From assembly GCA_016648135.1 (NCBI GenBank), contig JADDOH010011097.1:1-64000 (forward strand): a stretch of 64,000 nt of DNA, written 5' to 3'. This stretch comes from Agrypnia vestita (lineage: Eukaryota > Arthropoda > Insecta > Trichoptera > Phryganeidae). Below are positions 11,363 to 22,547 of the stretch, piece after piece. The position numbers and the translations under genes were made by a program. The notes below the pieces were generated by a model, which had not been told where the DNA came from, searched no databases, and worked only from the letters and a program-made list of their open reading frames with translations. Within the stretch, counting starts at the first letter, position 1. Each line of letters opens with the position of its first letter.

Positions 11363-12005
11363 ATGAAACGTGAGCAAAACTCGCCCACTAGTGTGGACAT
11401 CATGTGTTTTTAATTGAACGAGAGCAGACCGGAATCGGTTCAATTGTGTGGATCGGCCCTCGTGACCGAAATATTTTTATTTTTTTGACATTTTTTTTAT
11501 TAGTTTAGTTTACAAAACAAGTAATATATGAAAAATAATTTTAACATAAAAATAATATTAGTTGGTACTATTTTTTTTTCATATTTCAATTTAAATAACC
11601 AATTATGAAAAAAACAACATACAGGAAAAAATAATTATTGGCGTCATAATTTTAGTTCGTTCTTACCCTAAAAGTGCAATTTTAAGATAAATTTTGTTCA
11701 TCGAGTCTGAGCTACAATAATTAAAACTTAAGACTCAAAATAGCGTTTCCTAGATCAGTATTTATTTTTTTTCGACAGATTAATTTGAATTGAAAATTTT
11801 CACTATCTAGTGGCAAAAATTCTTCTAGCAGAAAGCATGATATGACTTTTGCTTTCTTTCAGAAGAAAAATCAATATGGCTTAATGATTTTATTAATTTA
11901 TAAACTAGACGGTAAATGGTGGTGTTTTATAAGGATGTAGAGCAAAATAATGTATAAATCTTCCCGTTTAAAACGTCTGATTACATACCTTCTGTTAGTA
12001 CATTT
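11363..12005. other. Unassigned AT-rich DNA
   Basis: No supported feature. Confidence 0.5.
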
Positions 12006-12085
12006 TAAATTAATGATCCCCGGTGACGACATTCAAAATATTTTTTTATATTTTTGGATATTTCTACCTTTGCTTTTATACCCTA
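12006..12085. repeat. Single arm of the 9.9-kb foldback family
   Basis: TTAATGATCCCCGGTGACG then ACATTCAAAATA and TTTGGATATTTCTACCTTTG parallel the right arm at 10085-10158. No partner arm was found nearby. Confidence 0.5.
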
Positions 12086-12840
12086 CCGTATCTCAAGCTA
12101 AAACTTTTATCAGTATTAAAGAGAGTTCAACGATGCTGCACACAGGAAACTCCCAATATCGTGAACGCAACACATTTGTATATTTTCCTCTTTGAACGGA
12201 TATTCAAACAAATGTGATGTGATGTATGTTCAACTATATTGTATTCCAAAGGTTGTAAACTTTAAAAAAAATTACTGCTTTTAATAATGATTCTCTATTT
12301 TTATCATAGATGTCGTTCATGTATCGAATGTTTATGTTGAACGAGATTAAAGCCGTTTGAGCGGAACAAGAAAGTAATAAACCTTATTGAAAAATAACGT
12401 TGCTTTACGCAAGAGGTCGCTATTCTGGTTGTACTTTTAGATCACAATTTATTAATATTTTGATAGTAAACCAACGAACTGATGAGTAAAATATTTATTT
12501 TAAGGAATTTAATCCACTGAGGCTTGCTAAACATATCAGCAAAATATATTAACAAATTGTGACCTCAGTTCTACATAATTTAATGAGATATTATTCTTCA
12601 TCTTCAATATTTTTTTTCATTTTATTCTAAATGGGAGCCTATTCTGGTCCGTGGCATTTCTTGTGTATTTCGAGAGTGGGTTCTGCATTGAAGTTTTAAG
12701 CGGGCGGGTCTGTCATGTTGGCGACCTTCCATATCTCATTTCCATCCCTCCTTAAATCACGTTTTACCACCGAAGTTATATTATATAGCGCCATTATTTA
12801 TTTAAAAAAATTAAAATATACCTCGTCATATTTGATATAT
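12086..12840. other. Unassigned DNA
   Basis: No supported feature. Confidence 0.5.
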
Positions 12841-13097
12841 GAGGCGTTGCGTATCAAAACCTACCTAACGCCATGAACTATTTTTTTGGCAAGTCGATTA
12901 TGAAAGGCAGTTAATTTGGTTTTAGGTAGGTTTTGAAACTCAAGTTGATTTTTTAATAGCAATAACTTCAGATTGGCACATGTAATGATAGTAAACTAAT
13001 ATTAAAAAAGAAGGATTGAGCTTAGAGAATATATTGAAATTCAAATCTAAAAAAAAACGAAAATGGTCGTCGGGTAGGTTTTGATACGCAGCTACTC
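12841..13097. mobile_element. MITE with about 30-bp TIRs and ATAT target duplication
   Basis: The left end GAGGCGTTGCGTATCAAAAC and the reverse complement of the right end GAGTAGCTGCGTATCAAAAC pair, and both continue CTACC. The element is 257 bp and is flanked on both sides by ATAT, a plausible 4-bp duplication in AT-rich DNA. No coding capacity. Confidence 0.75.
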
Positions 13098-13934
13098 ATA
13101 TGTATAAGTACAATTTTAACCAACCCCTTTTAACCATGGACACAAATTACACACTAAACAGTAAATCGCGATAAAAATAAATGATTTAGGACGTACAATC
13201 CCTCATAAATTGTATTATATTTTTTTTTTAAATACCTGTGACTTCGAAAATACCGTATTTTGATAACATGTTTAATTTTCATGGTCATTCTTCAGAAATA
13301 TTTTCCATATTGTATATAACAATGATTTCATGCCATTATTCGTGTCAACGAAAAAAAAAACATTTAAAGCTCCTTATCTGCGGGTAGCATCCGGCGTTGT
13401 ATTTTAGCACAGAGTTTTCTTATATAAAACATTTAAAATAAATTTCATTCAATTTAATTCCTCAAAAAGAACCATTGCAAATTTCCATCTTGTTACTTGT
13501 GAATTTCAAGAATTACTTTGAACAACTTTGAAAAATTATTTGTTTTAAGTGTTATTTGGAAAGATTCAATTAATTATTTGTCAAATTTTAACTTGGTGCT
13601 TTTTTTCTCTCTCAAACTCATTTTCAATATGTTTCATAGATAATTAAAAACTCTTCTATATTAATTAATCTTGTGAAAAATTCTGAAAGATTCAAGCAAT
13701 CGTATTGGTAATATTCACCTGTAATTCTCGTTCAACTTATATTGTGCCTAAATGATAATCTTGTCAACGATTACGCATCATTATATTTTTCATTTAACTT
13801 AATTTCATCAATGCTGGCTTTCTTCAGGTTCAGTTACTCTTTTCATTTTTTACTTTTATATAATCTGTTAAACCCAGAAGCTAACCTTGAGGACCTTCAA
13901 AATTATTAATATTGTTCCATATTGTTTTTCTATT
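13098..13934. other. Unassigned AT-rich DNA
   Basis: No supported gene. Confidence 0.5.
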
Positions 13935-14405
13935 GCTGGATGCTTGAGAAATGCTGTCTGGAGAAACGAACATATACTCAAGGAGAGCAAAGTGAAGATA
14001 TACAAGACCTGTGTCCACCCAATCATGACGTACGGTATCGAGACAAGGGCTGACACTACCAGAACAAAAAATCTCCTAAGAATAACTGAGATGAAGACTC
14101 TCCGACCCATTGCGGGACTGACAATCCGAGACCGAGTGAGGAATTCCGAAATACGAAGGACCTGTGACGTCGAGGATATTGTCCGATGGGGAAGATCTAG
14201 AAGACGTTACTGGAGAGATCATGTGGAGAGAGCTTGTACTGAGAGAGTAGTGAGCATAGCAGTGAACAAGCTGCCGTCTGGTACCAGACTCCCAGGAAGA
14301 CCGCATAAAAGATGGCGAAATAGCTGGACATCTGTATCCCAGGAACAGGCTCCGAGCAATGACAGGACGCAGTCCTAGATGAAGCAGAAGAAGAAGAAGA
14401 AGAAG
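13935..14405 (+). pseudogene. RTE-like LINE 3' end with GAA-repeat tail
   Basis: The frame running to 14378 contains KESKVKIYKTCVHPIMTYGI, then ETRADTTRTKNLLRITEMKT, IRDRVRNSEIRRTCDVEDIV and RRRYWRDHVERA, ending with GRPHKRWRNSWTS. This is the thumb and post-RT tail of an RTE-like LINE (usual pattern IYKT-VRPVLTYG-E-RADT...MKTLR-I-G...IRE-C...RR--W-DHV-RM...GRPPKRW-DSW). The open frame is long but the 5' half of the element, with endonuclease and RT catalytic core, is missing. It ends in (GAA)n at about 14385-14405, a microsatellite 3' tail. Minus frames in this interval are shadows. Confidence 0.85.
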
Positions 14406-14713
14406 ATTGTTTTTCCAATGTGTCATATGCTCGCGTGAAGTTTTGATTTTGAACATTTCTTTGCTTAAGGACAATACTGAATTAGTAATGTCATTGCTGA
14501 GTACCGAGTCATTTATCGAACGTATTTGTCGTTTGGTTGTCTCAACACAGATTTTTCTAATGATACAGATATATTACAATCAACATTACTGTACCACCAA
14601 TCCATGTGTTGAACAAAATATTATTTTAAAAGGTTATATTATTTTAATGGGATTTAAGGGATTTTTTGAGTGAATATAAAATAATAGAGATATAATGATA
14701 TTCGAATGCAGCT
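14406..14713. other. Unassigned DNA
   Basis: An 88-residue plus frame (14407-14673) is open but has no recognisable features. Confidence 0.45.
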
Positions 14714-14752
14714 GATAGAATATTGCTGGAATTCTTCCAGCAATACTCTATC
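14714..14752. repeat. Near-perfect 39-nt hairpin
   Basis: GATAGAATATTGCTGGAA pairs with TTCCAGCAATACTCTATC with one mismatch. It could be a remnant of a small palindromic element or a transcript hairpin. Nothing nearby decides. Confidence 0.7.
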
Positions 14753-16733
14753 GCTTTTTATTATATGACCAAATTTGCATGAATATGAGTTTGATCTCGG
14801 ATTATTTCACAGAGTTACAGTTTATGGTCGATGTGTATAAGTTGCCTCATTTTACTTAGCCTACAAAATTCACCTCTCACTCCGCTCTCATCAACCAAGG
14901 TACAGTCCTTCAACCGGCTTTCGACACGAGTCTCCATGAGTTTCATCCTTTTACACGCTCCATAAGTCGGTCAAAAGGCCTTAGGAATAGTCACAATGTG
15001 TATAAATGTATCTAAAATTCTCATTTTCGTCCTTCGTACTCACAAATATCCAATTTTCGTTGAAAATTCTTTATAATTCATTGGCATTAAGAAGATTCTA
15101 TAGTGAGTCGGTAAGGTGGTGGAATCTCACGAACTTAATACTCCCTTATATGGAGAAAGTTAAAAAGAAATGCCTACCTTTCAATTATATGAAAGTAAGG
15201 GCGTATTAACATTATTCGTGACTCCACACAACTCCAGTTGACTGATATTTTATTTTTAATATTTAATGCAAATTCACTGTGGTTATTCATTTTAATAAAA
15301 TTTAAAAATTATAATTAAATTATAAAACACCATAATTTTATATATGTACCTACTCAAATTTTATATATGTAGTTGTTTTGGAAACAACTGTACTGCGAAA
15401 GGAGAGCAGAATGGAAATGGGTTTTCAGCAACCATTCGTAAGTTAATATTTTGGTAAGTTAATTACAAATGACGATATTTTTAAGACCAAGTGTGAGACA
15501 GTGAGAGAGAGAGAGAGAGAACCAGTGATAGTCAATTACAGATGTAGTGAATGATTCATAGTTTGTCGTTTTTACTACTACTAACCCAGAACAATAATTT
15601 GGGCATCGTAAAAATTTATATTTACGTAGTGATCTTACGTTAGTTCCATGTCTGATAATTAATATGAGAAGTGCTTAAAAATTATATTCTGATTTCAATT
15701 TCAACTTGGGGTGAAATAAATGTTCTTGATATAATATTTGTAAAATCTTCTTTATTATCAACTTAAGCATTATATGGAATATTTACAATACATAACATTG
15801 TCTTTGCTTATTTTAGTTTTATTTTCAATCATAATTTTAATACATGAAAAAAATTTCGAATTCATATTTATCTACCAGAATATACTTGAATGAAGACAGC
15901 ATTTTATACGGATACTTATTTTTAAATTATTTGTACTTTCAGAGGCATGTAAAAAATATATTATTATACATATATTTATTTTTAAAAATCCAGAAAATTT
16001 TCATTAGATACGACTGTAAAAAATACCTGAGTCAAATATTAATAAATTGGACTTAAATTCATTTATTTAAAAATAAATTGTCACAACAAATAAACATTTT
16101 TATTTTACAGAAAATTTATTTATCTTAATAAACAAAAATTCACAAAGATGTATTGAAATTATATTTTATCCAAAAATAGGTAGCAACTAAAGCTTACATA
16201 TTTAAAATGGAGTGAGAATAATTCTGATGATTTGAGTGATAAATAGTCTCAGCAAAGTTTATGCTAAATCCATCAATAATGGGAGTAAATCTATTATTGA
16301 TTCACTTGTATAAAAAAATACTTATTAGAATAACTTCGGGGCAGCTTTAGTTGTCTGTATATTTATGTATTATTTCACATTCATTCAATACGACTAGACA
16401 ATAATAACAACAATCAAATTATAACATTGTTCACAGTTCTCTCAAAACAAATTATATTACATCACCCCAGCCATAACTTAAAATAATGTAAACTACATTT
16501 TGAAATTTACAAATTCACTTATAAATTTAAAACATAATAATAACAGTTATAATGAATGATTTATATATATAAAATGAAGATGACTTTAACTTAATAATAA
16601 CAAGCTATTATCGATAAATATTACTAAAGTTCGACCTGGATCGTGGCTCCCTCTATCATTAAATTACGGGAAATGATTTTGGAACCTCGCCAAAAGATGT
16701 ACAATTTCTACAACATACGTGACAACGAAACTA
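14753..16733. other. Unassigned AT-rich DNA with a GA microsatellite
   Basis: A (GA)n run lies at about 15500-15522. Around 14870-14990 the composition is less AT-rich but no frame is recognisable. Very AT-rich frames at 15006-15209 and 15844-16056 have no protein-like features. Confidence 0.5.
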
Positions 16734-16739
16734 TTTATT
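16734..16739 (-). terminator. Candidate polyadenylation signal of the 16.9-kb gene
   Basis: The minus strand reads AATAAA about 200 nt downstream of the stop codon of the large exon. It is the nearest canonical hexamer I noticed. Transcript evidence would be needed to confirm use. Confidence 0.4.
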
Positions 16740-16940
16740 CTTTTTACCGCAGTAAATTAATGAAATGACACATCAGTGCATTAGGTTGCCAAGCATTTGT
16801 TTTTATACATATTTAAAGCGCGCTCGCTAAAGGAAGACGATCAGTAAATCGTAGTATGGAATCAGCGCAATTTCAATAATAATTCATTGTCGATAAAATC
16901 TTTCAAATGAAATAAAACCTAATTAAATGTATAAGCGTCA

Positions 16941-18347
16941 TTATGACTCGGCAGTTTTTACAGCTCGTTTGAATTTCCCAAACATGACTCCGCCACTGGG
17001 AGTCGTATACATTTGATTTGGCAGGAACCCTCTTTCAAATCGATACCTCCTCGAGTTGGCGATCAAATCGTACGTCGCCAGCGGTTCCTTGCTCAATCCG
17101 CGCTTCAAGTATTCAATTTGTAACGAAGATGGGATATACGAGTCCAATAACGAAGTCGGTTTCCTTACGTAATGATTGCTGTATATCGGTCTGTACTGTT
17201 CGTTGATATAATTTCCCGTTACTTGTTGAGGTGTATTGTACTGCTCGTGGGTGAGGCCGCCTCTGCTGTCGTGCGGCTTGTACTGGTCGTGCACCAAGTG
17301 GCCGGAGATGTGCGAGTACACTGGCCGCGAGACTCCGTGCGCGTATTGAGATAGAACTCTCGGCGTGTCGCCGGTTTGTCCAGTGGCAGGAATGCTGAAA
17401 GCGATCGCGGGAGGTACAATCTGAGTTATCCGATTATGACCACTTTCATATTGTGGAGCTGCGCTTTTGTAAGATGATGAAGGAGAAGCGTACCTATATT
17501 CTGTTTTATAGTACACTTGTTGCGGCACTGGATTGGCCAATACGTACTGCTGTTGTGGCGGTGCATACGTTTGATAATGCTGAGTCTTCCCTTCATTTTC
17601 AACATATTGCACTTGGTGTTCTTGATACTGAGGCGCTATTACGTATTGCTGTTGTGCCGGTTGCTCGTGAGCTGCAGACTCTTCGGCAGGTGGTGGCAAG
17701 TATCCAGCGTGCGATGAATTAACTTCTTCTGTTTGCTGTTGGCTTTCTTCTTCAGCTTCAATATTGTTAGTCTCCTGTTGTTGTACTTGAACGTATGTGG
17801 GTTGCGGTTGTGGCTGATAGACAATGCCGGGAACCTTATGTTGGTACTGGTTGGTGTACATTAGAATACTATTTTCTGGAGACGCGGCTATTTGAGGAAC
17901 ATAAACGAGGTGCATGGCTAACCTAGGAAAATATCTATACGACTGCTGTTCACCATGTTCACCGTTTTGGGCAGAAGATGTCGCTTGATGGTTCAGATGG
18001 TAGTTTTCAGATTGTCGCGCTTGTTCTTGGCCTCTATTGACTTCTACATATTTTATTCCAGTTTGATGGAAAACTCTAGAAGGATATTGAAGTAAGGACG
18101 GAGCTGAAGGATTGGCTTCTTCTACAGCATACTGTTTTTTATTATAGGCATCCGAGTCTTGTGATTGGTACTCGACAGTTTGCTCCGCATTCACGTTCGG
18201 TGTCTCCGGATAGGCATCATTCGAGTCATCCTGGTTAGCCCTTTCACTTTTTAAGTTATCTTGTTCGATGTCATCTAATTCGATCTTCTTGTCACTCGCG
18301 GAAGCCAAACAACACAGTGCCAATATGTGAAGTACTGCGGCCCACTT
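16941..18347 (-). CDS. Secreted Gln/Tyr/Pro-rich, cysteine-free protein (large 3' exon)
   Basis: I do not recognise a named family. The exon begins right after a minus-strand acceptor (pyrimidine-rich tract then TTTCAG at 18348-18353) and reads KWAAVLHILALCCLASA, a typical signal-peptide core, then SDKK. The start codon must therefore lie in an upstream exon, as in many insect cuticle and eggshell genes with an initiator-only first exon. The TTG at 18323 is not the true start. The mature part, about 450 residues, has no Cys or Trp. It has an acidic N-terminal stretch, Gln-rich segments (QPQPQPTYVQVQQQE; PPQQQYVLANPVPQQVYY), three HDQYKP/HEQYNT/NEQYRP-like repeats and a basic C-terminus (GGVMFGKFKRAVKTAES). 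The Rebers-Riddiford chitin-binding consensus is absent. By inference it is an extracellular structural or matrix protein. Overlapping frames on both strands are shadows. Confidence 0.85.
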   Translation of the reverse strand, partial: KWAAVLHILALCCLASASDKKIELDDIEQDNLKSERANQDDSNDAYPETPNVNAEQTVEYQSQDSDAYNKKQYAVEEANPSAPSLLQYPSRVFHQTGIKYVEVNRGQEQARQSENYHLNHQATSSAQNGEHGEQQSYRYFPRLAMHLVYVPQIAASPENSILMYTNQYQHKVPGIVYQPQPQPTYVQVQQQETNNIEAEEESQQQTEEVNSSHAGYLPPPAEESAAHEQPAQQQYVIAPQYQEHQVQYVENEGKTQHYQTYAPPQQQYVLANPVPQQVYYKTEYRYASPSSSYKSAAPQYESGHNRITQIVPPAIAFSIPATGQTGDTPRVLSQYAHGVSRPVYSHISGHLVHDQYKPHDSRGGLTHEQYNTPQQVTGNYINEQYRPIYSNHYVRKPTSLLDSYIPSSLQIEYLKRGLSKEPLATYDLIANSRRYRFERGFLPNQMYTTPSGGVMFGKFKRAVKTAES

Positions 18348-18353
18348 CTGAAA

Positions 18354-20153
18354 TAAAAAAAAATGAAAATTAGTTGTTAGAAAATAGAAAAAAAAATTGT
18401 TTTACGGATATCCGTACGTTACAAGATCTGCGAAGCCCCTATTCATTCAGTCCGGAATTCATATTAGTAGCGTATTTTTTTTTTTACATAATATTGACTG
18501 TGTGGAGTGCGTGCCTACAAAATTGCTCAAGTGTGTATAATATTTGCATGCATCACCTATTACGACATTACATGCATCACATATTTATTACATATATTTG
18601 TGTTATGTCTACCTAATTTTCTAAGCGACTGAGTGAGAACAATACTATTACTTAGAATATTTGATATATAATTTCAGAGGTCATCATTATAAACTAATAA
18701 CAGTTCCGCACTCTCAACTCCCGCACTGAGGAATAAATTGAGAGAAGTTCGATACTATCTTCGAAACCATAACAATGCTTTACGATATTTTGAACTTACG
18801 GTGCGTGTAAATACTCTCTCCAGACAAAATGAAAAGTATTTTTTGAACAAATGACTCGGCCTCTGTCTATGTAGTCTTTGTTATTGCTACTTATGCTGAA
18901 ATTACCGACGAAAGTGTTTTAGATTTTTTCTAGGTTTGTTTTCTTGAACTATTTTTTTCGGTTTTAGAGTACCATTTCGAGTAATATTTACCGGTATTTC
19001 AAAGTTTTCGCATATATCACACCATCTTCAAAACCTTCACTGGCTTAAATGACTAGAGAGGGTTAAATATAAGTTAGGCCTCACTATATCAAGGCTTTTC
19101 ACAACATGGCCCCTCAATACATTACCGACTTCATCATTATATTTTCCGCAACACCAGATAACAACACTTCGCTCAGCAAGAAAATCTAATCGAAGTACAT
19201 TAATTGAAGTAAATCACGCCCACAAAACTTACTTCAGTAACTGTGCTTTCGTGGTGACTGGATCAAAGTTTTAGAATAAACTACCAAACAAACTGGGACA
19301 AAGATAAATTTATTTAGATAATCATACAAAAACCTATAGAGTTACACCTTTGCAACAGTACCTACCTAATGTATAATAATAATTCTTCCTGGCCCTCTCA
19401 ACTATAGTTTTAACCATAAATTCCCTTTTTTCATGTCATCCAGAATTATTAAATAAGTTTTTTAAGGCAGTAAATTTTTTTTTTTAATAATTTTTATGTG
19501 TAAAGTGCCCTTGTGGTGAATTCTCACGAAAACGGTGCTATATAAATTATCCAAATATGACATATATACATATTATTATTATTGTCTGAGATCAATGTTT
19601 CATGTTTGAACACAAACCATTTAATGTAACAACTTATGCAACGTAAATAAAACTAGCGAAATGCCCGATCACAGTTGCTACCAGCTAAGTGAAGTGTACA
19701 AATCAGGCAAATGAGACAAGCATTCAATGCCACTTTATTATAATTTATCCAATCTCTCAAGCAATGATTATATATGTATTATATGTAACTCTTGATTATT
19801 GAAATACAATTAATATTATTGCTTTGTTAATTGGCGTGCTTTATTTGCTATAGTAAATATTTAACTTATGATGTACAAAATATTATTATTATTCTATAAT
19901 AGTGTACCTACCATATTATGCTTTAAAATAAAAACAATATTCGTTATCGTTTAGCCTGGCTAAAATTTAGACAATTTTTGTTTCATTCTCATTTCTCCTG
20001 GCATATCATTAAAGAGCATTATTTATTTAATTATTTATTTTGTATTTATATGCACGTGATACATAATTTGGGTTGAACTATTCCTGGCTCACAAGAATAA
20101 TCTGTGTTGAGACAGGCATAATTTACAAATTAATTGTAAAATTAGATATTTAC
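18354..20153. other. Probable first intron and upstream region of the 16.9-kb gene
   Basis: No supported coding exon. Contains a good minus-strand donor (GTAAGT at about 18800), a second one at about 19232, and AT-rich sequence. Promoter elements could not be placed. Confidence 0.35.
19912..19914 (-). other. Candidate initiator exon end (ATG|GTAGGT) for the 16.9-kb gene
   Basis: The large exon starts in phase 0 and needs an upstream ATG. On the minus strand 19914-19912 is ATG followed directly by GTAGGT, a fair donor, which would give MKWAAV... after splicing over a 1.56-kb intron. A stronger donor GTAAGT at about 18800 has no ATG upstream in a usable frame and could belong to a non-coding exon. 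This is a guess from splice consensus only. Confidence 0.2.
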
Positions 20154-20988
20154 AAGTGTCTAGTAAATTAGTGTATATTATAGATATCTCACAGAGACGA
20201 AACTGTATTAATTATGGGAAAGTAGGTATAGAAGTCATTTGGGTGTACACAGGACTTATGACCTGTCTTTTTATGGTTGGCTTAAGTGATCACTTTACAC
20301 AATTGTAACATTCGCCATTTCCACCCATGATAGAATATACCATGCTTATTCATTTTTTGGAAGTTGTATATATGTTCAAATTGCGTGAAGCTTTCATATA
20401 TGAGTTGTAAGCGCCTTTTCCATGCGGCCTGTACAAAGCCATTTTCATTCCCCTAAATCCCCACAGATGTCGCTAATGAGAAAATCTACAATTGATTTTT
20501 TACGGAATTTTGGGAGCAATATACTTTATTGTGTGTAATGAAATTCATCCGAATACTTGCATTACACTAGGATACGCCAGGAAATATTATTTCCAATTTT
20601 TGTTAAAATTCCTTTTTACCAGTATTTACAATTCAGAATATTTTGAGTTTTCGAATGCTTACAACTCATATATGAAAGCTTTCCACGCAATTTGAACATA
20701 TATACAACTTCCAAAAAATGAATAAGCATGGTATATTCTATCATGGGTGGAAATGGCGAATGTTACAATTGTGTAAAGTGATCACTTAAGCCAACCATAA
20801 AAAGACAGGTCATAAGTCCTGTGGTACACCCAAATGACTTCTATACCTACTTTCCCATAATTAATACAGTTTCGTCTCTGTGAGATATCTATAATATACA
20901 CTAATTGATTAATAATGTCTCTGTGACATAAATCCAGCACTGTTCTGAAAGATTTGAACAAACTCAAAATATTCTGAAGTGTCTAGTA
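20154..20988 (-). mobile_element. Family F large foldback element, copy 1, with 12-bp target duplication
   Basis: AAGTGTCTAGTA at 20154-20165 recurs at 20977-20988 and brackets 811 bp. The two arms, each about 250 bp, are near-perfect inverted copies: TATTATAGATATCTCACAGA, GTGATCACTTTACACAATTG and CATGCTTATTCATTTTTTGG on the left reappear reversed on the right. One end only carries an extra tail running from AATGTCTCTGTGACATAAAT to AAAATATTCTG. The centre is single-copy and includes CCCCTAAATCCCCACAGATG. There is no transposase, so it is non-autonomous. The 67-residue frame in the loop is not convincing. Confidence 0.85.
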
Positions 20989-21249
20989 CACGCTATTTCA
21001 AGTAATTATCTTATTGATGTAGTTAGGTATGTATGTATGTATAAAATAAAAGTATATTAAAAATAGTAGAAAAAATAAAATACAGTAATTAGCACAAAAA
21101 GTATAAATAAGATAAAATCATTGCACTGTACCTACACACGGAGTGTCTCTTAAATAGTACCAAAAACACGGGGAGAGTCTTCATCATTCAATTTTGAATA
21201 TAAAATTCACGCTTTTACTTTTTGATACTTTGGGTTAAATGTGAACAGT
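20989..21249. other. Unassigned AT-rich DNA
   Basis: Contains a short GTAT tandem (about 21027-21042). Nothing else seen. Confidence 0.4.
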
Positions 21250-21545
21250 TCAGAAGATTAGTTTGCATTTTTTTTTCAATATTACTGACAGTAAAAATCT
21301 GGTTCAAATTTCATTTTGATGCATGTCAAATAAAATGATTAAAAAATCATTTTATTTGACATGTATCAAAGCAAAATAATTTTGAATATTCGATATGAGT
21401 TACTTTTATGATACTCCAACGCTTTACAGAAGATATGTCAGAAATATTGAAAAAAGAAGTAATTAAGTAACAATAATAATAAATAATAATAATAAAAATA
21501 TGTAATAATTTTAATCTCCATAACTGTTGACATTTCATCCGTAGC
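21250..21545. mobile_element. Family G foldback element, copy 1
   Basis: Inverted arms share TTTTTTTCAATATT-CTGACA words, and the centre is a perfect hairpin ATGTCAAATAAAATGATT / AATCATTTTATTTGACAT at about 21319-21367. It resembles the foldback at 40150-40650. No coding capacity. Confidence 0.6.
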
Positions 21546-22547
21546 GTAAATAATATTTTCTTTTCATAATTGAATTAACAAAACTCTTCCGAATTTTTTG
21601 CTACTAGCGACGATACACTTTATATGTGTCAGACGTATTAAAAAAATTGTAAATAAGTCAGAAACTAATTTGCCGTGCAAGTGTTTCAACATGTACTATC
21701 GTGATAGAATTAATTTTATTATAAATTCATTTTAAAATGCGACTTAGTCAAGTGTAATAAAAAACATGATATTTTTTGCTGACCGTCATTAGTCCTGTCA
21801 CAGCGTTCTTGAAAATAGCTCACATTGTCATTAAAGGTAATTCATAGCCCAGACGAGTTTATTAGCCATGAATAAAAGGTTGCGAGTCGTTGTTGCGGTC
21901 CGTCCAGTTCAATGAAAGTGGTTCTGGATCAAGCCGCGATACATAAACAAACACTCGATCGAAAAGGAAAACTAGAGATGTCAACATTCGATATCTAGAG
22001 GAGAAAAAAACGAGTTAGTGCGTGGTTTGTTCGAGCACAAAGCAGTTTCATTTACTCTGATTGGCTCAAATATTCTAAAAGAAAGGTGTTTGTTACGAAT
22101 TTATTTAATCCGTTTTTTTGTGCGCACAACGCAGTTCCATTAGAAACTGATTTTATAATTATCTTTATTTGAACAAAAAATCATTAGTTAACGCTTAGGT
22201 GATTACGGCATAATTGCACGGTGAACAGTTTAAATTTGGCTATTTTATATAATTGATTTCTAATGTATAATTTCGAAAAAATTAGTTGTTTTAGTTCATT
22301 AACTTTTTAAATCTTATTTTGTTAATAAAAAGGCCTTAGAGCCTTAAAAAAACAACTAAGAAATAATATATAATACGGTAGTTGAATTATATAATATATG
22401 ATATAATAAAATAGTACAAAAGTATACAGTACATAGAAAAATATAATAAGTACACAAAAAGTTAATAAGTAAAAAAAAATTGATAAGCAAAAAAAGGAAA
22501 AATCAAGTTTGTAGTACTAGCGAAATCAGATAGTGCATCCCAATATT
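21546..22547. other. Unassigned AT-rich DNA
   Basis: No supported gene. The stretch 21840-22140 is slightly less AT-rich but shows no clear frame. Confidence 0.45.

Noticed and set aside
14076..14474. 132-residue minus-strand Ser/Leu-rich ORF
   Set aside because: Exact antisense of the RTE-like LINE code at 13935-14405.
17172..17824. Several plus- and minus-strand ORFs of 60-89 residues inside the 16.9-kb exon
   Set aside because: They are other-frame shadows of the Gln/Tyr-rich coding exon.
18321..18323. TTG as start codon of the 460-residue frame
   Set aside because: The frame continues upstream to a splice acceptor and completes a signal peptide, so the start is in another exon.
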